A DNA stretch of 64,000 bases from Pseudomonadota bacterium (GTDB lineage: Bacteria; Pseudomonadota; Alphaproteobacteria; Rhizobiales; Xanthobacteraceae), in assembly GCA_023386635.1 (NCBI GenBank), contig JAEWJH010000106.1, positions 33,166 through 97,165 of the forward strand, read 5' to 3'. Of the stretch, positions 1 through 7,274 are shown in pieces. A program made the translations under genes and the position numbers. The notes under the pieces were generated by a model. The model was given only the letters and a program-made list of their open reading frames with translations, was not told the DNA's origin and searched no databases. Each line of letters starts with the position of its first letter. Within the stretch, counting starts at the first letter, position 1.

Positions 1-432
1 TTTGTGAGAGGCGCGCGCCTTCTCGACCGCTTCGTTCACGAGGAGGTCATGCATGTCATGCAAGCCGCCTTCGCCTTCATACTCGTGCGAGCAGGAGTCC
101 ACGACGATCACATCGAAGCGTCCGCTCTCGTCGGCCGCCTTGATGGCGTCGGCATAGGCTTCCGGTGTGAACGGCGGCTTGAGGTCGCCATGCTGGAAGG
201 CAAAGCGGTCCGGTCCCGGCTGTTCGCCCGGTGCGACTGCGTAATGCAGAGCGCGTCCGGCCTCGGTGTCGATATAGGCGATCTTGCTGTCGTCGCCGTC
301 GGCGAGCCCGCGCGCGAGCTTCAAGGCCGAGAGTGTCTTGCCGCCGCCCGATGCGCCGGCAAGCGCGATGATCAGCGAGACACGGCTGCGGACAGCGGGC
401 GCGAATTCAAAGGTGCGGGCGGGAGCGTTCAT
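1..432 (-). CDS. Phage RecA-like AAA ATPase, partial (C-terminus outside window)
   Basis: The last gene of the leftward early operon; it runs off the left edge with 144 codons visible. The N-terminal third has a P-loop (GASGGGKT, about residues 27-34) and a Walker B strand ending VIVVDSCSHE near residue 125. This is the pattern of phage nucleotide-binding proteins of the AAA_24/Sak4-like group, which act as single-strand annealing or RecA-like partners in phage recombination. Its ATG overlaps the stop of the upstream gene by 4 bases (ATGA), so the two are translationally coupled. The PD-(D/E)XK protein encoded two genes upstream fits an exonuclease/annealing pair. The exact subfamily cannot be fixed without the missing C-terminus. 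Confidence 0.75.
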   Translation of the reverse strand, partial: MNAPARTFEFAPAVRSRVSLIIALAGASGGGKTLSALKLARGLADGDDSKIAYIDTEAGRALHYAVAPGEQPGPDRFAFQHGDLKPPFTPEAYADAIKAADESGRFDVIVVDSCSHEYEGEGGLHDMHDLLVNEAVEKARASHK

Positions 433-896
433 TCTTGCCTCGGTGGTGGAAGGAGCGGTTGCATCTGGCCGGTCTGGTAAGCCGTGGCGATGCTGGGTTT
501 GATATGCGTGCCGACCGTGCGCCCGTCCGGCATCATGATGTGTGCGAGGAATTCATCCTCGAATGTGGTAATGCCGCTCTCGACGGCTTCGAGCTTGGCT
601 TTGATCACCAGTGCCAGCGCGCGCCATCGCTGCCGGCACGCTTGTTCCCATGCCGCGATTTGCTTCTCGGTTGACCGCGAGTATCCACGGCCATCAAGCA
701 CGAACCGCTTTTCGTCCCTCGATGGCAGCGGCAACTCGAACACAATCCGGCGTTCCTTGGCCTCGAACATGATCAGCGCACGGCCGGGAGCATTCATGAA
801 TGCAGTGCTTTGCGCGCCGTACCGTGTGATCAGCGCCTCGATTTCAGCGCGAGATTTCTCGACGGAGACCGTCGTGCCTTCGGCAAACCGTCCCAT
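429..896 (-). CDS. Conserved phage hypothetical protein (155 aa)
   Basis: A 155-residue soluble protein with no signal peptide or membrane segment. The middle has an Arg/Trp-rich stretch (AAWEQACRQRWRALALVIKAKLEAVESG) followed by an FEDEFLAHIMMPDGRTV segment, features seen in small phage proteins linked to recombination genes. I do not recognise a catalytic motif. It starts 3 bases after the stop of the nuclease gene upstream and overlaps the ATPase gene downstream by 4 bases, so it probably belongs to the same recombination function. Confidence 0.6.
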   Translation of the reverse strand: MGRFAEGTTVSVEKSRAEIEALITRYGAQSTAFMNAPGRALIMFEAKERRIVFELPLPSRDEKRFVLDGRGYSRSTEKQIAAWEQACRQRWRALALVIKAKLEAVESGITTFEDEFLAHIMMPDGRTVGTHIKPSIATAYQTGQMQPLLPPPRQE

Positions 897-899
897 CTC

Positions 900-1856
900 T
901 CACCCCGCCATCAGCGTTTCAGGATCAATCTTCGGCTGTGTCGTCACGCTTTGCCGGTCGGCGTGCTCGATCTCGCGCTCCAACCAGCGGTTCTCGACGT
1001 AGCCGGGGTAATGCGGTTGATGGACGACCGGCTCGTAGCCGCGCCATTTGCCGGTGGCCATCGCCTCGCGCCACATCGCCTCGCCGGCGGCCAGCATCTT
1101 TCTGCCCATCGTCATCGTGCCTTCCGGCATTTCGTGCGCGGTCAGCGCGAACGGCGGATAGTTCTCCTGCGCGACGAAGAAGAAGCGGCGGCGGCCGGCG
1201 TTGTCGGGGTCGATCAGGTCGAGGATGCGTTCCTGCGTCGCCGCCTGGATCGGCCAGCCGGCGTTCGCCATCAGGTTCGGCACCGCGTGCGGCTCGACTG
1301 ACAGGCCGGTCGATTTGTAATCGAACAGCAGCGTCGGGCTGACCATCCAGTCGACCAGCGACCGGAGCCAGATGCCGCCCGTCTTGGCGGCGATCATCAC
1401 TTCGCCGTGGCCCTCGCGGAACGCCAAGTCCATGGCGGGTTCGACGGCGGCGATGTCGGAGAGTTGCAGGCGCGCGGCCAGAACCATCTGGTGCGCGACG
1501 GTCATATGCTTCTGCAGGATGACGGTCTTGCCGGCGGCTTGCGCTTCTTCCTTGAAGGCGCGCGCCTCTTTCGATTTCCAGTCTTTGAACTCACCAATCG
1601 CCAGCGTCTTGCCGCGCCCGATCAGCGTCAGGTGCGCGGCATTACCGATTGCCTGAGCCTTGACGTATTTCTCCGGCTCCGCGTCCTCATCGTCCGGCTC
1701 CGGCGGCGCGAGGCGCGGATGCTCCATGCGGGCGTGCAGCGCGGACTGCGCGATCAGCACCTTGACGATGGATTGCGTCAGCGACGGCTGCGGCGCCGGG
1801 TCGTTATAGTAGTCGGCTTCTGGGAAGTCGGGATAAATGCCCGGTTGCGAAATCAT
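900..1856 (-). CDS. PD-(D/E)XK nuclease-like protein (phage exonuclease, RecE/Exo VIII type)
   Basis: A 318-residue protein with the layout of the PD-(D/E)XK exonucleases (DUF3799/Exo VIII-like) found in phage recombination operons. D169 lies in SLVDW, D179 and K181 form FDYKST, and a downstream Q-containing helix (WPIQAATQERIL) resembles the QxxxY-type helix of lambda Exo relatives. The N-terminus (GIYPDFPEADYY) is typical of this group, where it introduces the substrate-binding helices. It probably digests linear double-stranded DNA 5' to 3' to feed the annealing or RecA-like ATPase encoded downstream. The start codon overlaps the preceding stop (ATGA). The fold assignment is firm; the polarity of degradation is inferred from the family. 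Confidence 0.75.
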   Translation of the reverse strand: MISQPGIYPDFPEADYYNDPAPQPSLTQSIVKVLIAQSALHARMEHPRLAPPEPDDEDAEPEKYVKAQAIGNAAHLTLIGRGKTLAIGEFKDWKSKEARAFKEEAQAAGKTVILQKHMTVAHQMVLAARLQLSDIAAVEPAMDLAFREGHGEVMIAAKTGGIWLRSLVDWMVSPTLLFDYKSTGLSVEPHAVPNLMANAGWPIQAATQERILDLIDPDNAGRRRFFFVAQENYPPFALTAHEMPEGTMTMGRKMLAAGEAMWREAMATGKWRGYEPVVHQPHYPGYVENRWLEREIEHADRQSVTTQPKIDPETLMAG

Positions 1857-2107
1857 GCCACCACCTTCGGCATTACGCGCTGGATCAGCGCATCGACGGT
1901 GTAGCCCTGCGCGCTGTTGTCGTTCGCGCGCCAGTACCCGGTGAGCGGGTAGAACGTCACGGTGCCGGCGACGCGGTAGGTGTTTGGCTCTGTCCGCTCG
2001 TAGCCGACGCCGGCGGCGGATAGGCGGGCGAGCGATGCGTTGGCCTTGCCCTGCGCGCGCAGGATCGCGCCGCGGTCGTTCGGTTGCATGATGGCGCTGG
2101 CGGTCAT
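1853..2107 (-). CDS. Phage hypothetical protein (84 aa)
   Basis: A small soluble protein. Its C-terminal half (TYRVAGTVTFYPLTGYWR) reads like a beta-rich domain, ending in a hydrophobic helix. It overlaps both neighbours by 4 bases in the leftward early operon. An in-frame ATG at codon 7 is an alternative start. No function can be assigned. Confidence 0.55.
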   Translation of the reverse strand: MTASAIMQPNDRGAILRAQGKANASLARLSAAGVGYERTEPNTYRVAGTVTFYPLTGYWRANDNSAQGYTVDALIQRVMPKVVA

Positions 2108-2280
2108 GATTGCTGTCCTTTCGAGAGGCCGGCGGTCAGGGCGTTGGCGACCGCCTCGATGATCATCGCGCCAACCTTCGCCGCGTTGTCGCCGTGCGAC
2201 ACGCCCAAGCTGAACAGCTTGTCGCCCTCGCGCTGGAGCCTGTCGGCGACTTCCTTCCAGTCCGGTGCCGGCGCGCTCAT
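2104..2280 (-). CDS. Phage hypothetical protein (58 aa)
   Basis: A short alpha-helical protein beginning MSAPAPDWKEVADRL. I chose the ATG at 2280 because it gives the same ATGA overlap with the upstream stop that joins most genes of this operon; a start at 2295 would extend it by 5 residues. The central VGAMIIEAVANALTAGL is hydrophobic but too alanine-rich and short to call a membrane span. Function unknown. Confidence 0.5.
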   Translation of the reverse strand: MSAPAPDWKEVADRLQREGDKLFSLGVSHGDNAAKVGAMIIEAVANALTAGLSKGQQS

Positions 2281-2513
2281 AGGCGGCGTCCCCAATTCAC
2301 GGTGGCGTACAGGCAGGCGATGCCGATCAGCGCCAGGACGAACAGCCCTGCGTCGGCGAGCAGGTTGAGCAGGCGGAGGTCGGAGCGGACCACCACCACG
2401 GCGGCGGCGAGGCCGACGAACAGCAGCGAGAGCGCCGTGCCGATCAGCGTCCAGACGATGAGGCCGAGGTCGTCGCGACGCTCGGGCGGGGTGAAGCCGG
2501 GATCACGCGGCAT
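2277..2513 (-). CDS. Small two-span membrane protein of the early operon
   Basis: A 78-residue protein with a charged N-terminus and two hydrophobic segments, roughly residues 18-42 (LIVWTLIGTALSLLFVG...) and 52-70 (LLADAGLFVLALIGIACL), joined by a short polar loop. It ends in basic residues. Such proteins in early phage operons can act in superinfection exclusion or as holin-like proteins. Because it is far from the lysis cassette near 37 kb, exclusion or an accessory role is likelier. This is inference from topology only. Confidence 0.55.
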   Translation of the reverse strand: MPRDPGFTPPERRDDLGLIVWTLIGTALSLLFVGLAAAVVVVRSDLRLLNLLADAGLFVLALIGIACLYATVNWGRRL

Positions 2514-2862
2514 GGGTGGCCTCCGCCGCGAACTCGTCGCCGGTGATGGCGCGCAGCAGGTCGGCGAACTGCCGGTGCTGCCGCTTGAACCGCAGCCAGC
2601 GCAGGATCAGCCGAAGCTCGTCGAGCGCGACCGTGCGCACCCGCGAACGGCCGGCGAGGGCCAGCGCCTTGAACGCCGCGCGCTCGGCCAGATAGGCGCT
2701 CTGCGCGTAGGTGCAGGCGGCGTCGAGGTCGAAGCCGAAGTCAGCGACGCGGCGGGCGTGATCGCCGAACCGCGACCATGTGTCGGGATGGGCCGGGCCA
2801 TTGCGCAGTCGCCGGCGGACGCGCAGCTTGTGCTGGGCGCGGGGGTTGGCGAGCAGGATCAT
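2503..2862 (-). CDS. Basic phage hypothetical protein (119 aa)
   Basis: A strongly basic, mostly helical protein rich in Arg (for example HKLRVRRRLRNG near the N-terminus and LRLILRWLRFKRQHR near residue 90), which suggests nucleic acid binding. The ATG at 2862 overlaps the upstream stop as ATGA, which decides the start over more upstream in-frame codons. It overlaps the next gene by 11 bases. I recognise no named family. Confidence 0.5.
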   Translation of the reverse strand: MILLANPRAQHKLRVRRRLRNGPAHPDTWSRFGDHARRVADFGFDLDAACTYAQSAYLAERAAFKALALAGRSRVRTVALDELRLILRWLRFKRQHRQFADLLRAITGDEFAAEATHAA

Positions 2863-3233
2863 ACTTCGCCCTCCCCAGCATCGGGCGCGAGCGGTGGGGC
2901 GTCCACGGCCACATTGCGGGAGGCGGTGAGGGCAGCCACAGCGTCGTGGCACAGGTTCTGGAAGTAGCGCCCGAAATCGCTGTTCGGCCCGCAAGCGTTC
3001 CATTGAGACACGAAAAGCTCGAGCGCGGCCTGCATCTGTGGCGCGGCGGCGAGCAGCGCGGCGGTGCCGGCCTTCTCATGGGCCTTGCCCCACACGACGC
3101 CGATCTTCCGACCGTTCGCGTCGATGATGTAGAGATGGAAACCGCTGCTGGCGGTCGGCTCACCAATCGCCTGCCAGTCGAACGGCGTCGGCGCGGTGAT
3201 CGGGTGCAGACTTGTGATGGTGCCGACCGTCAT
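2859..3233 (-). CDS. Phage hypothetical protein (124 aa)
   Basis: It begins MTVGTITSLHPITAPTPFDW. The start at 3233 shares one base with the preceding stop (TGATG). The segment GFHLYIIDANGRKIGVVWG is a beta-hairpin pattern and is followed by helices ending with acidic residues. It resembles small phage proteins of unknown function that cluster with recombination genes. No catalytic motif is visible. Confidence 0.5.
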   Translation of the reverse strand: MTVGTITSLHPITAPTPFDWQAIGEPTASSGFHLYIIDANGRKIGVVWGKAHEKAGTAALLAAAPQMQAALELFVSQWNACGPNSDFGRYFQNLCHDAVAALTASRNVAVDAPPLAPDAGEGEV

Positions 3234-3547
3234 CACAGCACCGGCGCCAGCGGCGGCGAGGCGACCGCGATCTCGACATAGCCGAGGGCTTCCCATTGCC
3301 CGTTGCGGCGGCGCGGCATCTCGAACTGCGCGCAGTTCGGGCCGGGCGCTTCCTCGGCCTCGCGCATGCGGGCGTCGATGGCGTTCTGGACCACGGCCGG
3401 GTTCGGCCCGGTGATGCGGTAGGCCGTGCGGCCCGGCGTGCGGGGATCGCGCTCGTATTCGACGAGGGCGGTGGCCCGTGCAGCCGTTTCCGGCGCGCGG
3501 GAGAAGTCAGATAGCAGGGTGGAGAGGGTATCGGACACGGGTGTCAC
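3233..3547 (-). CDS. First gene of the leftward early operon, hypothetical (104 aa)
   Basis: The promoter-proximal gene of the leftward operon, about 20 bases downstream of the repressor-controlled promoter at 3567-3600, with a GGAGGTGACACC ribosome site just before the ATG. The protein is soluble, with RDPRTPGRTAYRITGPNPAVVQ in the middle. Being first after the operator, it will be the first protein made leftward on induction. Function unknown. Confidence 0.5.
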   Translation of the reverse strand: MTPVSDTLSTLLSDFSRAPETAARATALVEYERDPRTPGRTAYRITGPNPAVVQNAIDARMREAEEAPGPNCAQFEMPRRRNGQWEALGYVEIAVASPPLAPVL

Positions 3548-3566
3548 CTCCGGTGTGATGGAGGCG

Positions 3567-3600
3567 ACTTAAACACCTAGGGTGTTAAGTGTCAATACCC
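3567..3600 (-). promoter_or_regulatory. Leftward early promoter with CI operator
   Basis: On the minus strand a -35 element TTGACA (3590-3595) is followed after 17 bases by a TTAAGT/TTTAAG -10-like element (3567-3573). The spacer holds the dyad AACACC-N3-GGTGTT (3572-3586). The same arrangement recurs at 4511-4543 for the rightward operon, which marks it as the operator of the repressor encoded at 3809-4465. Confidence 0.75.
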
Positions 3601-3607
3601 AAAGTTG

Positions 3608-3805
3608 TTATTTTCCCAGCGCGCGTTTCACCCGAAATTCCACGTCGTCAAGGTTCTCGATGTGCACTGCACATGGGTATGCGTGCAAGCCGCAGGCGTA
3701 GCGTTGCAATCCTTCGATCTTCCAAAGGACATGCAAAATTGCGCCGAGGAGCAGCGCGATAACGACCAATATCGCTGGCATTACCGCTGATTTAAGATTT
3801 GCCAT
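3608..3805 (-). CDS. Small membrane protein downstream of the repressor gene
   Basis: A 65-residue protein starting at the ATG at 3805 (a TTG lies one codon upstream), 3 bases after the repressor stop. Residues about 8-28 form one membrane helix (VMPAILVVIALLLGAILHVLW), followed by a Cys-containing polar tail (YACGLHAYPCAVHIENLDD). Because it is cotranscribed with the repressor it should be made in the lysogen. That is the usual position for a lysogenic-conversion or superinfection-exclusion protein, but the role is inferred from position. Confidence 0.55.
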   Translation of the reverse strand: MANLKSAVMPAILVVIALLLGAILHVLWKIEGLQRYACGLHAYPCAVHIENLDDVEFRVKRALGK

Positions 3806-3808
3806 CAA

Positions 3809-4465
3809 TCAAACCCGCGAGTGCTTACCGAAAACCCTGTGCGCCCATCGCCAGTCCTTTCGCGGCAGTCTGAATTCCTTGGCTTTCCCGTCGGGCGGGT
3901 TGTGCTGCATCACGTGCCACGCATCGGGCATCGCGCGTTTCAAGTGCTTGATCGTCGCGCGGCCCTCGCCATCGATCTCCGAATAGAAAACGTAAACCTC
4001 GTCGCCGACCACCGGGAGTTTCGGGTTAATCAGCGCCGTCTCGCCTGGCTTGAACTCGGGCCACATCGATTCTCCGGTGATGACGAGGCCGTACGCTTCC
4101 TTGACGTGAGCGACGGGCGCTGGCCGCGGGATAAAATCGATCGGATCCGTCGACCGGATAATCTCACCCGGGCCACCTTCGGCGGACGCATAGACCGGAA
4201 AATCGCGGTCGGGGAGGATGACGCGGCCGGGGACGGGCGGCGGAACGTCCGCCGGCGGGCCACCTGCGAGTTCGGGATAAATCTCGTCGAGCGGTATTCC
4301 GAGTCGCTGCGCGATTTGCGGCATGAACTTGGACCGGAGGGTTTGGCCGCTCTCGATCTTATCCACCGTCGCCTGGGAAATTCCGCCGGCTTGCTTGCCA
4401 AGTTGTGCTTGGCTGAGGCCGAGTTGTTCCCGTCGCGCGCGGATTTTCTCACCAATTGTCGTCAT
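3809..4465 (-). CDS. cI: CI/LexA-type prophage repressor (XRE HTH + S24 peptidase)
   Basis: A 218-residue repressor that keeps the prophage silent. Residues about 3-60 are an XRE helix-turn-helix (EQLGLSQAQLGKQAGGISQATVDKIESG). Residues about 85-218 are an S24 self-cleavage domain with the serine in GESMWPEF (S133) and the general-base lysine in ATIKHLKR (K173). The likely scissile region is SAEGG (94-98). This is the architecture of repressors that autocleave when RecA is activated by DNA damage. It is divergent from the Cro-like gene, and near-identical operators flank it in both early promoters, with a weaker half-site before its own start (4477-4491) that could give autoregulation. Confidence 0.9.
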   Translation of the reverse strand: MTTIGEKIRARREQLGLSQAQLGKQAGGISQATVDKIESGQTLRSKFMPQIAQRLGIPLDEIYPELAGGPPADVPPPVPGRVILPDRDFPVYASAEGGPGEIIRSTDPIDFIPRPAPVAHVKEAYGLVITGESMWPEFKPGETALINPKLPVVGDEVYVFYSEIDGEGRATIKHLKRAMPDAWHVMQHNPPDGKAKEFRLPRKDWRWAHRVFGKHSRV

Positions 4466-4476
4466 CGGCGAATTTT

Positions 4477-4491
4477 AACACCAATGGTTAT
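4477..4491. promoter_or_regulatory. Weak third operator before the repressor gene
   Basis: AACACC-AAT-GGTTAT keeps the left half of the operator consensus AACACC-N3-GGTGTT and partly the right half. It lies 12 bases upstream of the repressor start, so binding here would autoregulate repressor synthesis. Seen by eye only. Confidence 0.5.
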
Positions 4492-4510
4492 GGTTTAATT
4501 CAAACTTTTA

Positions 4511-4543
4511 GGTATTGACTTCAACACCCTAGGTGTTCATGTT
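4511..4543 (+). promoter_or_regulatory. Rightward early promoter with CI operator
   Basis: TTGACT (4515-4520) and CATGTT (4538-4543) are spaced by 17 bases, and the spacer contains the perfect dyad AACACC-CTA-GGTGTT (4523-4537). Read from GGTATTGAC onwards it matches the leftward promoter at 3567-3600 almost base for base. It drives the rightward operon that starts at 4550. Confidence 0.75.
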
Positions 4544-4549
4544 CGCGGT

Positions 4550-4837
4550 ATGTCCGACACCGCTGAACCGACTGTCCGAGAGCACATTGAGAGGGCCATC
4601 GAGTTGCGCGGCAGCGAGGCAAAACTCGCTCGCGACTGCGGGGTGACCCAGCCGGCCATCTGGAAAGCCAAGACCACCGAGAAGGTCTCGCCGGAACTTG
4701 CCCTCGCCATCCACCGCGCGACCGACGGCGTTGTCCCGGCGTCAGCGCTGCGGCCGGACCTGTGGTCGCGGCCTGAGCATGTGCCGTCGCCGTCGATCGT
4801 TCCCGAACAATCCATGCCTGAGCAGGTTTCGTCATGA
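4550..4837 (+). CDS. Cro/YdaS-like phage regulator
   Basis: A 95-residue DNA-binding protein, the first gene of the rightward early operon and divergent from the repressor. The segment ELRGSEAKLARDCGVTQPAIWKAKTTEKVSPELALAIHRATDG (about residues 18-60) is the YdaS-type Cro helix-turn-helix. It should repress repressor transcription and favour lytic growth. The C-terminal 30 residues are Pro/Ser-rich and probably disordered. The stop overlaps the next start (ATGA). Confidence 0.8.
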   Translation: MSDTAEPTVREHIERAIELRGSEAKLARDCGVTQPAIWKAKTTEKVSPELALAIHRATDGVVPASALRPDLWSRPEHVPSPSIVPEQSMPEQVSS

Positions 4838-5199
4838 CGCCAATCGGGCAGAGCAGCCTTGGGAGCGACACGAGAACATTCCCAATTTCCTTGGGAGACG
4901 CGCAGGCGGCTCTGAAAGAGCTTGCCGCCCGCCAGCCCGGCGATGCTGTGAAGCGCGCCATCGAGAACGCTGCCAAGCGCGCGGGCTTGAGCTACTGGCG
5001 CGCGTTCGATCTCTGGTACGGCAAGGCGCGGCGGCTCGAAGATTTCGAGCGCGTGCAGATCGCGGCTGCGGTCGCGCGCAAGCGCGAACAGGACGCGCGC
5101 GCCGAACTGCACGACCTGCGGCTGCGGCTGACGCGGCTCGAATCCATTCTCACGTTGAACGACACAAAAGAGACGGCCCTGTCGCCGGGCGCTGCGTAA
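4834..5199 (+). CDS. Phage hypothetical with C-terminal coiled coil (121 aa)
   Basis: The second gene of the rightward operon, overlapping the Cro-like gene by 4 bases. After a short N-terminal arm comes AAKRAGLSYWRAFDLWYGKARRLEDFE, which resembles a helix-turn-helix, then a charged heptad-rich helix (residues about 78-112). The position matches CII-type activators or early regulators, but I see no specific family signature. Confidence 0.5.
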   Translation: MTPIGQSSLGSDTRTFPISLGDAQAALKELAARQPGDAVKRAIENAAKRAGLSYWRAFDLWYGKARRLEDFERVQIAAAVARKREQDARAELHDLRLRLTRLESILTLNDTKETALSPGAA

Positions 5200-5294
5200 G
5201 CGCCGGCCGGAGGTTCGTCCATCGCGTTTCAGGGAAGCGTTGCGTGCGTGCGTCGGCCGTCCCGCAGGAGGACGGCGAGGGGATTATCCGTCGA

Positions 5295-5444
5295 ATGACA
5301 CGGCTGTTTTTTCTGATCGCCGCCTTCTGCCGCTGGCGCGCTGCGCGGCTCACGTCCGACGGCCGCGACGCCGCCGCCCGCGCGGAATGGTGGCTCGATC
5401 AGCAGCGCAAATTCACCAAACAGGGAGAGCATCATGGCCGTTAA
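5295..5444 (+). CDS. Very small phage protein (49 aa)
   Basis: MTRLFFLIAAFCRWRAARL at the N-terminus is a short hydrophobic patch followed by a basic stretch, then a helical tail. The stop overlaps the start of the next gene by 11 bases. About 95 bases upstream (5200-5294) carry no gene I can support. It may be real because the overlap fits the operon style, but the evidence is thin. Confidence 0.35.
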   Translation: MTRLFFLIAAFCRWRAARLTSDGRDAAARAEWWLDQQRKFTKQGEHHGR

Positions 5445-6222
5445 AGGCAAGCGCGCCGAGAAGCCGGCGCAGAAGGCGAAGATCGACGCGGAGGAGCGGG
5501 AGGCCGAACGGCTGGAGCGCGAGGACGGCGCGAAAGCGGCGAAGGGCCACAACCGGCCCGAGCTGACCGAGGACGAACAGCGCGCGCTCACCTATTCGTG
5601 GAAAAAGAAATGGGAAGCGCAGCAGGCGGTCGTCGCGGCGGCGAAAGCCGAACTGACCGCCATCGAAAACGGCGCGAAGTCCGAACTCGGCAAGCACGCG
5701 GTCAAGGACATCAAGGAGATGATCCTGATCGAACAGCCGGGCGGCAATGCCTCGGTGCAGGCGGCTGTCGAGCGGCAGTTGCGGCTGGCGCGCTGGGTCA
5801 ATTCGCCGGTCGGCAGCCAGTTCGAGTTTTTCGAGGATCGGCGGCCAGCCGAGGACCGCGCGTTCGAGGAAGGCAAGACCGCCGGCCTCCAGGGTCTGCC
5901 GCGCAAGTCGCCCTACGATCACACGCTGCCGCAGCACAACAAGTGGATCGACGGCTGGCACGCCGGCAATGACGTGCTGCTCTCCGATTTCCAGTCGAAG
6001 CTCAAGCCGCTCGGCACGAAGGATGGCACGGCGACCGATCCCGATCAGATGGACCTGTCCGAGCGGCCCGACCTGCCGCCGGAAGGCGCGGGTAATACCG
6101 CCGACGTGAGCACGCAGCCGTTCCGGCCCGCGCTCGACGACATGCCGACGGCGCCGGCCGTGCCCGCGGATGACGGTCTCGACATTCCCGCGAACCTGCG
6201 GCGCACCGCGCCGGTGGTGTGA
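5434..6222 (+). CDS. Phage protein with a ribosome modulation factor (RMF)-like segment
   Basis: A 262-residue protein. The first 70 residues are highly charged and contain GHNRPELTEDEQRAL. Residues about 145-180 read GKTAGLQGLPRKSPYD followed by NKWIDGWHAG. This is the G..AG..G.....PY.......W..GW spacing of RMF, the small protein that dimerises and silences 70S ribosomes, and of related Rmf/CrpP proteins. The C-terminus (after about 200) is Pro/Asp-rich and looks disordered. An early phage gene carrying such a segment could act on host ribosomes, but that is inference; the rest of the protein is not recognised. Confidence 0.6.
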   Translation: MAVKGKRAEKPAQKAKIDAEEREAERLEREDGAKAAKGHNRPELTEDEQRALTYSWKKKWEAQQAVVAAAKAELTAIENGAKSELGKHAVKDIKEMILIEQPGGNASVQAAVERQLRLARWVNSPVGSQFEFFEDRRPAEDRAFEEGKTAGLQGLPRKSPYDHTLPQHNKWIDGWHAGNDVLLSDFQSKLKPLGTKDGTATDPDQMDLSERPDLPPEGAGNTADVSTQPFRPALDDMPTAPAVPADDGLDIPANLRRTAPVV

Positions 6223-6224
6223 CG

Positions 6225-6632
6225 ATGCTCGCGCCGGCAGCACCGCGCACGATTGCGTTCGTCGTTCCGGGCGAGGCGGTGCCGTTTGCCCGCGCCGGCG
6301 GTGGCAAGACTGTGGCGCGGTTCACGCCGGCGAAGCAGCGGAGCGCCATGGGCGTCGTCAAGCTGTGTTGCCAGCGCGCCATGGCCGGCGCGCCGGTGAT
6401 CGAAGGCGCGATCGAACTCTCGATCGATGCCGTCTATCTGCGGCCGAAAGCACGCCGGGGCGCGACCTGGAAAACGTCGCGGCCCGACGCCGACAACCTC
6501 TCGAAACTCATCAAGGACTCGCTGAACACCGTCGCTTGGCGCGACGACGCGCAAGTCTGCTCGCTCCACGTCTGGAAGCGATACGGCGACACGGCGCGGG
6601 TACAGGTCAAAATCGTGGAGTTGCAGGAATGA
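6225..6632 (+). CDS. rusA: RusA-type Holliday junction resolvase
   Basis: A 135-residue protein with the RusA core: VPGEAVPFARAGG at the N-terminus, then RPDADNLSKLIKDSLN (residues about 88-103) and WRDDAQV. The clustered Asp residues bind the metal ions that cut four-way DNA junctions. Phage RusA resolves recombination intermediates and branched DNA before packaging. I chose the ATG at 6225; a GTG at 6219 is also in frame. It sits between the RMF-like gene and small HTH genes in the rightward operon. Confidence 0.9.
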   Translation: MLAPAAPRTIAFVVPGEAVPFARAGGGKTVARFTPAKQRSAMGVVKLCCQRAMAGAPVIEGAIELSIDAVYLRPKARRGATWKTSRPDADNLSKLIKDSLNTVAWRDDAQVCSLHVWKRYGDTARVQVKIVELQE

Positions 6633-6847
6633 GCAAGCCCCGCCTCACGGCCGAGCAGAAAAACGAGATCGTGCGGCGATATCGCGCTGGCGAGAATGTC
6701 ATCCAGCTTGCCGCCGCGTTCGGTGTGCATTCGAGCTATCCCGGCCTGCTGGTCAAGCGTCGCGGCGGCCGGTTGCGCGCTTCCTACAGCGCTCGGTCGT
6801 TGACGGCTCCATCCGCCGAACGCCGCGAGATCGGGAGGCGGTCATGA
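6629..6847 (+). CDS. Small helix-turn-helix protein (72 aa)
   Basis: It begins MSKPRLTAEQKNEIVRRYRAGENVIQLAAAFGVH, a homeodomain-like/transposase-type helix-turn-helix in which the recognition helix follows the glycine. Coupled to rusA by an ATGA overlap. The C-terminal tail is Arg/Ser-rich. A phage DNA-binding protein of unknown target. Confidence 0.6.
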   Translation: MSKPRLTAEQKNEIVRRYRAGENVIQLAAAFGVHSSYPGLLVKRRGGRLRASYSARSLTAPSAERREIGRRS

Positions 6848-7011
6848 CCGCCGCCTTCCTGGACGAAGCCAAGCAACTCCACCTCTACGCCGACGCCATC
6901 GCCATGTGGCGGCGCGGGTTCGACACACAGTCGATCGCCGACCGGCTCGGCATCCCCGAGCATCGCGCGGCGCGCTGGATCGCCAACTTCCGCGACGTGG
7001 TGCGCACATGA
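6844..7011 (+). CDS. Small helix-turn-helix protein (55 aa)
   Basis: A 55-residue protein whose central part (YADAIAMWRRGFDTQSIADRLGIPEHRAARWIANFRD) is a compact helix-turn-helix of the MerR/Sigma-70 region 4 style used by small phage regulators. It overlaps both neighbours by 4 bases (ATGA). It is too short for many gene finders but the coupling and motif support it. Confidence 0.55.
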   Translation: MTAAFLDEAKQLHLYADAIAMWRRGFDTQSIADRLGIPEHRAARWIANFRDVVRT

Positions 7012-7274
7012 TGCAGCCGCGCCGCCACCTCGAATTCCCGTTCGCCGACATCGCCGTCGCGCTGCGGCTAGCCGCAAACCGCGCGGTGCTGGATCGCCAG
7101 CAGGACGAGCACACCGCACACGCCATCGGGCTGTTCCCGGCGACCGCCGCACACATCGTCGAGGATCGGCAGCGCCAGGCCGACCTGCTCGCCGAGGCGC
7201 ACCGCATCATCCGCGAACTGATCCCCGTCGAACACACCATCCGCGCCATGCTGGAGGCAGACCGTGCAGCCTAA
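7008..7274 (+). CDS. Phage hypothetical protein (88 aa)
   Basis: A helical protein beginning MMQPRRHLEFPFADIAVALRLAANRAVLDRQQ, with alternating charged and aliphatic residues throughout. Two consecutive ATGs serve as possible starts. It overlaps the GcrA homologue downstream by 11 bases. Function unknown. Confidence 0.5.
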   Translation: MMQPRRHLEFPFADIAVALRLAANRAVLDRQQDEHTAHAIGLFPATAAHIVEDRQRQADLLAEAHRIIRELIPVEHTIRAMLEADRAA

